DNA from: Sphingomonas sp. SUN039
GTDB lineage: Bacteria; Pseudomonadota; Alphaproteobacteria; Sphingomonadales; Sphingomonadaceae
DNA length: 64,000 bases
NCBI RefSeq assembly: GCF_024758725.1
Contig: NZ_CP096972.1
Location: 3,020,001 to 3,084,000, forward strand
Direction of reading: 5' to 3'
Shown here piece after piece: positions 57,671 through 64,000 of this stretch; position 1 is the stretch's first letter; each line of letters starts with the position of its first letter. A program made the position numbers and the translations under genes. The notes under the pieces were generated by a model that had not been told where the DNA came from, searched no databases, and saw nothing but the letters and a program-made list of their open reading frames with translations.

Positions 57671-58774
57671 TTGCGGGTTCTCACCTACCTCCACAGCTTC
57701 GAGCCCGGCGGTCTCGAGCGCGATGTGCTCCGCTTCAACCGGGCGTGGCAGGAACGCGGCGTGGATGTCCGGATCGTGCTCGGGCGGAACGAGGGCGCGC
57801 TGGCCGACGACGCACCCGATCTGCCATATACCGTGCTCCAGACCGGACGGGTTTCGACCGCGCCCATCGAATCGTTGTGGATGATCTGGCATCTCCCGCG
57901 CATCGTCCGCGCCATGCGTCCCGATATCGTGGTCTGTGCGGGCAACAGCTATTCGATCGTCGCGGTGGGGTTGCGGCTGGCGCTCGGGCGGAAATGTCCG
58001 CCGATCATTCACCGCGTCAGCAACGATCTCGTCCGCCGCGACTTGGCGGCACCCTTGCGATGGGCAAATCGCGTCTGGCAGCATCTGCAGGCACCGGTCT
58101 TTGCGATGGTCGTCGGCATGGCCGAGCCCGCGCGCGCCGAAATCATCGAATATATGGGGGCGGACCCGCGCCGCGTCGTCGCCATCAACAATGCCTCGTT
58201 GACGCAGGCAGACATAGACGGGCTGGCCCGGACCCGGAGCGCGGCGCCGCGCGACCGGGCGGGCCGCCATTATCTGGCCGTCGGGCGACTTGCCGCGCAA
58301 AAGAATTTCGACCTGCTGCTGACCTCCTTTGCGGCGATGGCCCGGCCCGACGACCGGCTCACTATCGTCGGCGAAGGGCCGCTTCGCGCCGCGCTCGAAT
58401 CCCGCGCCGCGTCGCTCGGCATCGCCGCACAGGTTGCGATGCCGGGGCACCAGAACACGGTCGGCCCCTGGCTTGCAGATGCCGATGCCCTGGTGCTGTC
58501 GTCGGACTATGAGGGGCTGGGCATCGTGGTGATCGAGGCGCTGGCGGCGGGGCTGCCCGTGGTTGCGACCGATTGCGGACCGAATATGGCGTTGCTGCTC
58601 GAGGGCGTGGGTCGGCTGGTCCCGCCGCGCGATACGGCGGCGCTTGCAACCGCGATGGCGGCGATCGTCGAGGATCCGGTCGATGCCGGCGCGATGCGTG
58701 CGCGTGCCCAGCAATTCACGGTCGAAGCCAATATCGGCAGCTGGCTCGATCTGTTCGACCGGGTCTCGCGCTGA
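57671..58774 (+). CDS. GT4 family glycosyltransferase
   Basis: A 367-residue GT-B-fold retaining glycosyltransferase. The N-terminal donor/acceptor domain has the glycine-rich HSFEPGGLERDVLRFNRAW. The C-terminal domain shows HYLAVGRLAAQKNFDLLL and the EX7E motif in DYEGLGIVVIEALAAGLPVV. The start is TTG at 57671, giving MRVLTYLHSFEPGG, eight bases after the previous stop; no ATG is available in frame near this point. The acceptor is unknown; neighbours suggest an envelope glycolipid or polysaccharide. Confidence 0.9.
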   Translation: MRVLTYLHSFEPGGLERDVLRFNRAWQERGVDVRIVLGRNEGALADDAPDLPYTVLQTGRVSTAPIESLWMIWHLPRIVRAMRPDIVVCAGNSYSIVAVGLRLALGRKCPPIIHRVSNDLVRRDLAAPLRWANRVWQHLQAPVFAMVVGMAEPARAEIIEYMGADPRRVVAINNASLTQADIDGLARTRSAAPRDRAGRHYLAVGRLAAQKNFDLLLTSFAAMARPDDRLTIVGEGPLRAALESRAASLGIAAQVAMPGHQNTVGPWLADADALVLSSDYEGLGIVVIEALAAGLPVVATDCGPNMALLLEGVGRLVPPRDTAALATAMAAIVEDPVDAGAMRARAQQFTVEANIGSWLDLFDRVSR

Positions 58775-58849
58775 TCGCCGCTTTTACGCGCAATCGAATG
58801 TTGCTATCCGGCGTAGGCCACAGGGTATGACGGAAAGACGTTCAAGGCT

Positions 58850-59794
58850 TTGCAGACTTCCATTCCGCCGACCGACAGCGATATCGACGCGGGCGACCCC
58901 TTGCCGCTGGCAGTGCGCCAGTCGCCGTTGTGGCGCTGGGCGACGCCCGCGCTGTCGGTCGCGCTGCTTGGTGCCATCGTCTGGCAGCTGTTTTTCCAGC
59001 ACAAGATCGACCTGAATGTCGTCACCCAGAAAGCCGCCAATCCGCTGCTGTGGATCGCGCTGCTGGCCTATTGGGCGGCACCCATCGTGGCCGATTTCAT
59101 CATCTACCGGCGGCTGTGGGGTATCCCGTTCGAGGGGATGATTGCGCTCAGCCGCAAACAGGTCGGCAATGCGTTGCTCGTCGACCTGATCGGCGAGGCC
59201 TATTTCTATGGCTGGGCGCGGCGCAAGCTCGATATGGCGACGTCGCCGTTCGGAGCGGTCAAGGACGTGACGATCCTGTCGGCGATGGTCGGCAATGCGG
59301 TCACGCTCGTCCTGATGGCGATCGCCTGGCCGTATCTCGGCGCGCTCGATCTGGGTGTTGCGGGGACCGCCGTCGCCGGATCGATCGGGCTTATCGTCCT
59401 GGTCTCGATCCTCGTCGTCGTGTTCGGGAACCGGTTGTTCAGCCTGTCGAAAGGCGAGCTGTGGTGGGTGGCCGGCGTCCATTTGCTGCGCGTGCTGGCG
59501 ACGACGGGCCTGATCGCGGTGGCATGGGCGCTGTTCGAGCCGAAGGTTGCGTTCGGCATGTGGGCGTTGCTTGCGACCGCCAAGCTGATGGCGTCGCGCC
59601 TGCCGCTGTTCGTCAATTCCGAGGTGATCTTTGCCAATATCGTCATCTGGTTTCTCGGTAAGGACAGCGTCATCGAACAGGTCGTCGGGGTCGTCACGAT
59701 CCTGATCCTGGTGATTTATCTGGTCGCGGCCGCCGTGCTTGCGGTCGGCGACCTGATCCCGGCCCGCAAGGCCGCGAAGGAGGAAGAGCGTTGA
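58850..59794 (+). CDS. Polytopic membrane protein of unknown function in glycan cluster
   Basis: A protein of about 314 residues with six or seven predicted membrane helices (near 32-48, 68-85, 145-165, 175-195, 208-228, 240-255 and 280-300). No family is confidently recognised. The size and helix pattern are loosely reminiscent of flippase-type or lysylphosphatidylglycerol-synthase-like membrane domains, without a motif to prove it. The start TTG 58850 is weak because AAGG lies only two bases upstream, so the true start could be further in. It lies between two glycosyltransferase genes, and its stop overlaps the next gene. Confidence 0.7.
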   Translation: MQTSIPPTDSDIDAGDPLPLAVRQSPLWRWATPALSVALLGAIVWQLFFQHKIDLNVVTQKAANPLLWIALLAYWAAPIVADFIIYRRLWGIPFEGMIALSRKQVGNALLVDLIGEAYFYGWARRKLDMATSPFGAVKDVTILSAMVGNAVTLVLMAIAWPYLGALDLGVAGTAVAGSIGLIVLVSILVVVFGNRLFSLSKGELWWVAGVHLLRVLATTGLIAVAWALFEPKVAFGMWALLATAKLMASRLPLFVNSEVIFANIVIWFLGKDSVIEQVVGVVTILILVIYLVAAAVLAVGDLIPARKAAKEEER

Positions 59795-60330
59795 AGAAGT
59801 TGCTGATCCTGTCCGCATTGCTGCCGGTTGCCGCGTTCGCGCAGGTGCCGTCGTCGCCGAATCTCGGCATGGCCGAGGGGCGCTGCCGCCCGGGCGAAAG
59901 CGGGCCGTCGTTCATCGTCACTTTGGTCGGGCTGAAGGATCGCGCCGGAAATCTGAAGGCCGAACTCTACCCCGCCAACGACACTGATTTTCTGGCCGAC
60001 GACAATGTCCTGCTGAACGCCGGCAAGACGTTTCGCCGCGTCGTCGTCGATGTGCCGCAATCGGGTCCGGTGCAGATCTGCATCCGCGCGCCCGCTGCGG
60101 GGACTTATGGCCTGACGGTGCTCCATGACCGCGACAAGGACCGCAAGTTCAACCTGTCGCGCACGACCGGCGACGGTATCGGTTTCGGCGGCAATCCGAC
60201 CAGCCAGGGGCCGTTCAAGCCGAAAATCGCGATTGCACGTGCCACGGTCGGTAACGGACCTACGCCGGTCAACGTCATCATGCTCTACCGGACGGGTTGG
60301 CTCTCGCTCGGCCGCCTCAAGGCGAACTGA
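59791..60330 (+). CDS. DUF2141 secreted protein
   Basis: A 179-residue periplasmic protein of the DUF2141 family. The signal peptide covers about 1-17 (KKLLILSALLPVAAFAQ). The beta-sandwich shows the family pattern VQICIRAPAAGTYGLTVLHD followed by RDKDRKFNLSRTTGDGIGFG, a calcium-loop-like Asp-rich turn. The start is TTG 59791, overlapping the upstream stop (TTGA), with AGGAAGAG as ribosome-binding site. Function is unknown; it is often found beside carotenoid or envelope genes. Confidence 0.87.
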   Translation: MKKLLILSALLPVAAFAQVPSSPNLGMAEGRCRPGESGPSFIVTLVGLKDRAGNLKAELYPANDTDFLADDNVLLNAGKTFRRVVVDVPQSGPVQICIRAPAAGTYGLTVLHDRDKDRKFNLSRTTGDGIGFGGNPTSQGPFKPKIAIARATVGNGPTPVNVIMLYRTGWLSLGRLKAN

Positions 60331-60339
60331 ACCAGACCC

Positions 60340-62439
60340 ATGCGGATCGTCGATGTCGCCGCCTTCTACACCCCGCACGGCGGCGGCGTTAAGACCTATA
60401 TCGACCGCAAGATGATCGCGGGCCCCGCTGCGGGGCACGAGATCGTCTGTGTCGCGCCCGGCCCCGAGAACCGGGTCGAGGAGCGCGGCCCCAACGCCCG
60501 TATCATCTATCTCAAGGATCCGGCGTTTCCGCTCGACCGGAAATACCATTATTTCCGCGATGTGGAGGCGCTTTATGCGACGCTTGACGAATTGAAGCCC
60601 GACATCGTCGAGGCCTCGTCGCCGTGGCGCAGCGCGCGGCTGGTCGGCGAATGGCCGGGCGCGGCACCCCGCACGCTCATCATGCATTCGGACATCCCGT
60701 CGGCCTATGGCTATCGCTGGTTCGGCAGCATCGCTTCGCGCGAGACGATCGACCGGGCGGGCAGCATGTTCTGGCAGCATTTGCTGCACCTCAACAGCCT
60801 GTTCGAGGCGACCGTCACGATTGCGGGCGACCATCAGCGACAAGCGTTGGACGACGCGGGACTCGTCCGGCTGAAACCCATTCCGATGGGGGTCGAGCCG
60901 GGGCTGTTCTCGCCCAGCTTGCGCGACGAGGCATTCCGCGCGCGGCTGCTCGAACGCTGCGACCTGCCGCCCGAGGCGACCTTGCTGCTGGGCGCGGGGC
61001 GTCATGGGCCGGAGAAGCGCTGGCCGATGGTGATCGAGGCCGTGACTGCGGCAGGCGCGGGCGCGCCGGTCGGCTTTGTGCTGGCAGGCGACGGGCGCGA
61101 CCGCGCGAAAGTCGCGCGGGCGGCAGCGCGCAACCCGCATATCCATTTGCTCTCCCCCGTTACCGACCGGCAGGAGTTCGCGCGGCTGATGGCAAGCTGC
61201 GACGCGCTGGTGCACGGCTGCGAGGCCGAGGTGTTCTGCACCGTCGGGGCCGAGGCGCGCGCGTCGGGCTTGCCGCTCATCATGCCCGATCTCGGCGGCG
61301 GCGCCGACCATGCGCGGCTGTCGGACGGCTGGGTCTATAAATCCGCCGACAAGGCATCGCTGGCCGACACCATTCTCGATTTCGTTGCGGCCCCGCGCGA
61401 CGCGGTCAGGACGCGCGCGCTGTTCCACGCGCAACACGTCCGCACCATCGACGAACATTTCACCGATCTGTTCGCTTACTACGAGACGCTCGTCGGACAT
61501 CCGCGCACGATTGCGCCGGTCCCGGCGGCGGCGCGCGATACCGCGCCGGTCGTGGCCGCTGTCGAGCTGGGCGGGACCAAGATCAATATTGCCATCGGGT
61601 CGCACCCCGACCGGCTGCTTGCCGAAACGGTCGTGCCGACGACGACTCCTGCCGAAACCCTGCGTGCGGTCGAGGCATTTCTCGATCTGCACCGGGGCAG
61701 CTTCACCGCAATCGGTATCGCGTCGTTCGGCCCGGTCGGCCTCGACGAAGCGCGCCCCGATTGGGGCCATATCACCCGCACGACCAAGCCGGGGTGGACC
61801 GATACCAGTGTCGCGCCGCGCCTCGCGAAGGCATTCGGCGTGCCGGTCGCGTTCGATACCGACGTCAATGGCGCGGCACTCGGCGAATATCGCTGGGGGG
61901 CGCTGGCCGGTGCATCGGTCGGCGTTTATCTGACCGTCGGCACCGGCGTCGGCGGCGGTATCGTTATCGACGGGAAGCCGCTGCACGGCCTGGTCCACCC
62001 CGAAATGGGCCATATCCGGCTGACCCGTCCCGCCGATGATGCCTTCAGGGGTGTCTGTCCCTTCCACGGCGATTGCCTTGAGGGGCTGGTGGCGGGTCCG
62101 GCCGTGCTGGCGCGGATGGGCAAGACGTTGAGCGATGTCGCCGCCGACGATCCGGACCGCGCCCGCGTGCTCGACGATCTGGGGCAGGGGCTGGCGAGTT
62201 TCGTCGTCACACTCTCGCCGACCCGTATCGTCATCGGCGGCGGGGTCGCCAAATCGCCAAGCTTCCACGCCGATGTCGCTGCGCGGATGCGGCACTGGCT
62301 GGGCGGCTATGTCGCGAACGACGTGCTCGATGGCAGCGGATACGTCGTGCCGCCGGCTTTGGGCGACCGGGCGGGCGTCGCGGGCGGGATCGCGCTTGCA
62401 CAGGATTTGCTCGAACGGCAGGGTTCGGCACGAGGCTGA
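60340..62439 (+). CDS. Fusion of a GT4 glycosyltransferase with a ROK-family sugar kinase
   Basis: One 699-residue frame joins two enzymes. Residues 1 to about 390 form a GT-B glycosyltransferase: FYTPHGGGVKTYIDRKMI at the N-terminus, LLGAGRHGPEKRWPMVIEAV, and EX7E in CEAEVFCTVGAEARASGLPL. After a short Pro/Ala linker, residues from about 403 form a ROK kinase: ATP motif AVELGGTKINIAIG, catalytic Asp in DTDVNGAALGEYRWGA, and zinc-site HPEMGHIRL plus CPFHGDCLEGL, as in bacterial fructokinases. No stop, frameshift or good internal start was seen at the junction. Coupled sugar phosphorylation and transfer is an inference. Confidence 0.88.
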   Translation: MRIVDVAAFYTPHGGGVKTYIDRKMIAGPAAGHEIVCVAPGPENRVEERGPNARIIYLKDPAFPLDRKYHYFRDVEALYATLDELKPDIVEASSPWRSARLVGEWPGAAPRTLIMHSDIPSAYGYRWFGSIASRETIDRAGSMFWQHLLHLNSLFEATVTIAGDHQRQALDDAGLVRLKPIPMGVEPGLFSPSLRDEAFRARLLERCDLPPEATLLLGAGRHGPEKRWPMVIEAVTAAGAGAPVGFVLAGDGRDRAKVARAAARNPHIHLLSPVTDRQEFARLMASCDALVHGCEAEVFCTVGAEARASGLPLIMPDLGGGADHARLSDGWVYKSADKASLADTILDFVAAPRDAVRTRALFHAQHVRTIDEHFTDLFAYYETLVGHPRTIAPVPAAARDTAPVVAAVELGGTKINIAIGSHPDRLLAETVVPTTTPAETLRAVEAFLDLHRGSFTAIGIASFGPVGLDEARPDWGHITRTTKPGWTDTSVAPRLAKAFGVPVAFDTDVNGAALGEYRWGALAGASVGVYLTVGTGVGGGIVIDGKPLHGLVHPEMGHIRLTRPADDAFRGVCPFHGDCLEGLVAGPAVLARMGKTLSDVAADDPDRARVLDDLGQGLASFVVTLSPTRIVIGGGVAKSPSFHADVAARMRHWLGGYVANDVLDGSGYVVPPALGDRAGVAGGIALAQDLLERQGSARG

Positions 62440-62469
62440 CGCGAGTCGCGGTTACGGTAAGGGGTAGGC

Positions 62470-62874
62470 ATGGCCATGTTCGGGAAGACGGAGAACGGCG
62501 CAGGCGTGACGCGGAGCGGCGGCGGGGGGAACCTCAGTTTCATCGGCCGTGAAGTCACCATCACCGGCAACATCGGCGGATCGGGCAACCTCCATATCGA
62601 TGGAACGGTCGAGGGCGATGTCGCGGCGGCGAGCCTGATCCTGGGTCCCGAGGGACACGTGCGCGGCAATATCGTCGCGGACGCGGCGCAGATTTCGGGG
62701 ACGGTCGATGGCACCGTTGCCGCGAAGTCGCTGGTTATCGAAGCGACTGCGCGGATCAACGGCGATCTGAGCTACGACGCGGTCAGCGTCGCGTCCGGCG
62801 CGCAGGTCGAGGGGCGTGTGAAGCGCCTGACCCGCGACGCCGAACCGGCGCTCAAACTGATCGCGTCCGAATAA
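62470..62874 (+). CDS. Bactofilin family cytoskeletal protein
   Basis: A 134-residue protein with the bactofilin (DUF583) right-handed beta-helix, about residues 22-115: FIGREVTITGNIGGSGNLHI followed by repeats of the GTVEGDV / GHVRGNI / GTVDGTV type. Short disordered ends flank it, as in the family. Bactofilins polymerise without nucleotides at the inner membrane and position cell-wall or polysaccharide enzymes. It follows the GT4-ROK gene by 30 bp on the same strand, so it may be part of the same transcript. Confidence 0.93.
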   Translation: MAMFGKTENGAGVTRSGGGGNLSFIGREVTITGNIGGSGNLHIDGTVEGDVAAASLILGPEGHVRGNIVADAAQISGTVDGTVAAKSLVIEATARINGDLSYDAVSVASGAQVEGRVKRLTRDAEPALKLIASE

Positions 62875-62877
62875 GCG

Positions 62878-63186
62878 TCAGCGACGCACGACGCAGCGAC
62901 GCTTCGACCCTTCGCGGTCGATCTCGCGGCCCAGCAATGCACCCGCTGCCGCACCGCCCAAGGTGCCGAGCGTGCGGTCGCCCTGCGTATCGATGGTGCG
63001 CCCCAGCAGCGCGCCGCCGATGCCGCCGACGATCAGGCCGGTGGTGCCGTCGGTGCGGCGGCAATACATCCGCCCGTCACGCCCGCGCCATTCCTTATAG
63101 ACGCGCTTCGCTTCGGCGGGGGCGGGGGCCACAAAGGCCGGTGCCACGATGGCAGTGGCGGCCAGCGCCAGAACAAGATTTCGCAT
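62878..63186 (-). CDS. Secreted glycine-zipper (2TM) protein
   Basis: A 102-residue exported protein. The signal peptide (about 1-26, ending APAEA) is followed by RVYKEWRGRDGRMYCRRTDG and two glycine-zipper helices, LIVGGIGGALLGRTID and LGGAAAGALLGREIDREG, then a basic, Cys-containing end (SKRRCVVRR). It is related in domain, but not closely in sequence, to the protein at 36.3 kb. It is convergent with the bactofilin gene, 3 bp apart. The frame extends 55 codons upstream, but the signal peptide marks 63186 as start. Confidence 0.85.
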   Translation of the reverse strand: MRNLVLALAATAIVAPAFVAPAPAEAKRVYKEWRGRDGRMYCRRTDGTTGLIVGGIGGALLGRTIDTQGDRTLGTLGGAAAGALLGREIDREGSKRRCVVRR

Positions 63187-63599
63187 GAGTCGTTTCCCGT
63201 GTTGTTGAATTCGGAGGTGGAACGACTCGGTGATGACGTTGGTTGCATGAACCCCGAACAACGAGTCGTGCGGTTGCGGCAGGACGGTTCGGGCGCGCGA
63301 CGGAAACAGATGACGCACTTCGTCCCCGATATCCTCGTTATCCACAGGCAAAACAGGCGATTTGGGGCTGGAGCGACTCAGAAAAGCATGACAGCTTTCA
63401 TCTCACAGCCGGAGTGGACGGCGGGGGTCAAAGCCCGCAAGAAACACCGGATGCCTGGGCCGGTAACGGTCGCGGCGCCGAGACGCAAGTCGAAAGCAAA
63501 GCGTTCCAGACCGGGATCAGGGGTTGACGAAAGGCGCGAGGCGCAGCGGAATGACGGCGAAAGCCATCGTCACGCAACCCTTTGAATGCCGCGACAACC

Positions 63600-63790
63600 G
63601 GGCGATGCCGCTGTCTTGAGGGCGAAGGCGCAAGCCGGAGCCGGAAAGCGAAGGGATCGCAGCACGCCAGGAGCCTTTGAAGGAGGCTCGGTCGTGGAGG
63701 GAGGCAAGTCTTCGGACGGGTCTCATCGAGACGATAGAGCACCGGAAAAGATCCGGCGCAGTGGGGGTCGGTGGCAACACCGGCCCCCAT
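63600..63790 (+). ncRNA. Candidate structured RNA upstream of aqpZ
   Basis: Successive local hairpins are readable on the plus strand: GCGA/TCGC at 63648-63660, GAGCCT/AGGCTC at 63671-63689, GTCTC/GAGAC at 63720-63732 and CCGGA/TCCGG at 63742-63756, ending in the long GCAA-looped stem at 63763-63788. The 5' boundary is unknown and may lie as far up as 63400. It does not show the conserved cores of RNase P RNA, tmRNA or SRP RNA that could be recognised by eye. It could be a small RNA or a long 5' leader of aqpZ. Confidence 0.35.
63763..63788 (+). terminator. Strong GCAA-tetraloop hairpin
   Basis: GGGGGTCGGTG (63763-63773) pairs along all 11 positions (one G-U pair) with CACCGGCCCCC (63778-63788) around a GCAA loop. 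A TTTT follows only at 63797-63800, nine bases downstream, so it is a weaker intrinsic terminator than the stem suggests. It lies 125 bp upstream of aqpZ. Confidence 0.55.
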
Positions 63791-63913
63791 TGACCGTTTT
63801 GGGACAGTTCAGCTCCGCCCCGCCCTCCGCCACATTTGTTGACTTGGCCGATCCGCCCGCCATCCCGCATGTTCTGCACGCGAAACGGAAACTGCCGGGG
63901 AGGGCCTGTTTGC

Positions 63914-64000
63914 ATGAAATCGATCAATCCGCTCATTGCCGAGGCCATCGGCACATTCTGGCTCGTCTTCGGCGGCTGCGGCGGTGCCGTGATCGCCGCC
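63914..64000 (+). CDS. aqpZ: Aquaporin Z, N-terminal fragment
   Basis: Only the first 29 codons are inside the window. MKSINPLIAEAIGTFWLVFG continuing into GCGGAVIAA is the first membrane helix of bacterial aquaporin Z (typical AE..GTF.LVF.GCG.AV). It should encode a water channel of about 230 residues. The upstream structured region may be its leader. Confidence 0.85.
   Translation, partial: MKSINPLIAEAIGTFWLVFGGCGGAVIAA

Larger units (their letters stand above)
63187..63913. other. 727-bp region without a convincing gene
   Basis: No ORF here has a credible start, composition or family match; the open frames on both strands are Arg/Pro/Ser-rich and look fortuitous. The left part (63187-63370) contains a single TTATCCACA (63338-63346) and a small AAAGC/GCTTT hairpin near 63386-63402. 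The right part (about 63600-63790) is dense with hairpins and is listed separately. Confidence 0.6.

Noticed and set aside
63338-63346. A perfect TTATCCACA DnaA box
   Set aside because: Only one copy was seen, with no AT-rich unwinding element and no dnaA, dnaN or parAB genes nearby; a single 9-mer in 64 kb is compatible with chance, so no origin is called.
63199-63585. A 128-codon plus-strand open frame before aqpZ
   Set aside because: No ribosome-binding site, no family resemblance and a composition rich in Arg, Lys and Pro typical of non-coding GC-rich sequence; the region is better explained by hairpins.
63517-63954. A 145-codon minus-strand open frame antisense to the aqpZ start
   Set aside because: It overlaps the recognisable aqpZ N-terminus and the strong stem-loop, and its protein is low-complexity Arg/Ser/Pro; treated as spurious.

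Overview
The window is about 64 kb of GC-rich, gene-dense bacterial chromosome. Gene content and family resemblance point to an alphaproteobacterium, most likely of the Sphingomonadales. Indicators are the proA-nadD-rsfS-rlmH block, the ptsP/RodZ-like/cpoB/tilS/ftsH block, an aerobic-type cobT, hisG-hisD-nusB, frequent 4-bp stop/start overlaps and many GTG/TTG starts. The genus cannot be fixed from sequence reading alone. Nearly everything is protein-coding; no tRNA or rRNA gene was seen, and there are no phage genes, transposase genes or CRISPR arrays.

Layout. 1-6.1 kb: the end of gltD, a secreted DUF2059-like protein, gltB and a glutathione S-transferase. 6.1-9.6 kb: ubiG (divergent), aspartokinase, an atypical small secreted protein and a nitronate monooxygenase. 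9.6-16.8 kb: nitrogen-PTS enzyme I, a RodZ-like HTH membrane protein, cpoB, tilS and ftsH. 17-24.5 kb: a DUF3667 membrane protein, then proA, nadD (apparently starting at CTG), rsfS, rlmH and a threonine synthase, ending at a strong bidirectional terminator facing a RelA/SpoT enzyme. 24.5-30.3 kb (minus strand): a 1103-residue GH18/NodB/GT2 polysaccharide protein, a membrane dipeptidase, folA and thyA. 30.3-35.2 kb: a NUDIX-DUF47 fusion with a Pit phosphate transporter, a stand-alone RadC-type JAB protein, a CNNM/CorC-type protein, tadA and rpmB.

36.2-39.3 kb is the most disturbed stretch. An intact glycine-zipper gene with its terminator is followed by two minus-strand genes (a secreted unknown and a 5'-truncated acyltransferase-like ORF), then by a decayed second copy of the glycine-zipper 3' end with its own copy of the terminator, then by an atypical membrane protein. 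39.3-42.5 kb carries cobT, a NUDIX hydrolase and DUF4126. 42.5-47 kb is a methionine-salvage cluster (mtnB, mtnD, a small membrane protein, mtnC, mtnA). Beyond a nested REP-like palindrome lies a convergent aminotransferase that probably performs the last salvage step.

47-55 kb holds galU, the ltrA-hisG-hisD-nusB group, a DUF2332 protein, an S9 peptidase and a thioesterase, ending at a long inverted repeat. 55.3-56.9 kb is a sulfite dehydrogenase-like molybdoenzyme with a monohaem cytochrome. 56.9-62.4 kb is an envelope/glycan cluster: DUF2334 deacetylase-like protein, GT4, membrane protein, DUF2141 protein and a GT4-ROK sugar-kinase fusion. A bactofilin and a convergent glycine-zipper protein follow. 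The last 0.7 kb before aqpZ (cut by the window end) has no convincing ORF but a run of hairpins ending in a terminator-like stem, a candidate structured RNA.

The strongest candidates for something new are the GT4-ROK fusion and its operon, the interrupted glycine-zipper duplication, the structured non-coding stretch before aqpZ, and the methionine-salvage cluster with its embedded unknown membrane protein.
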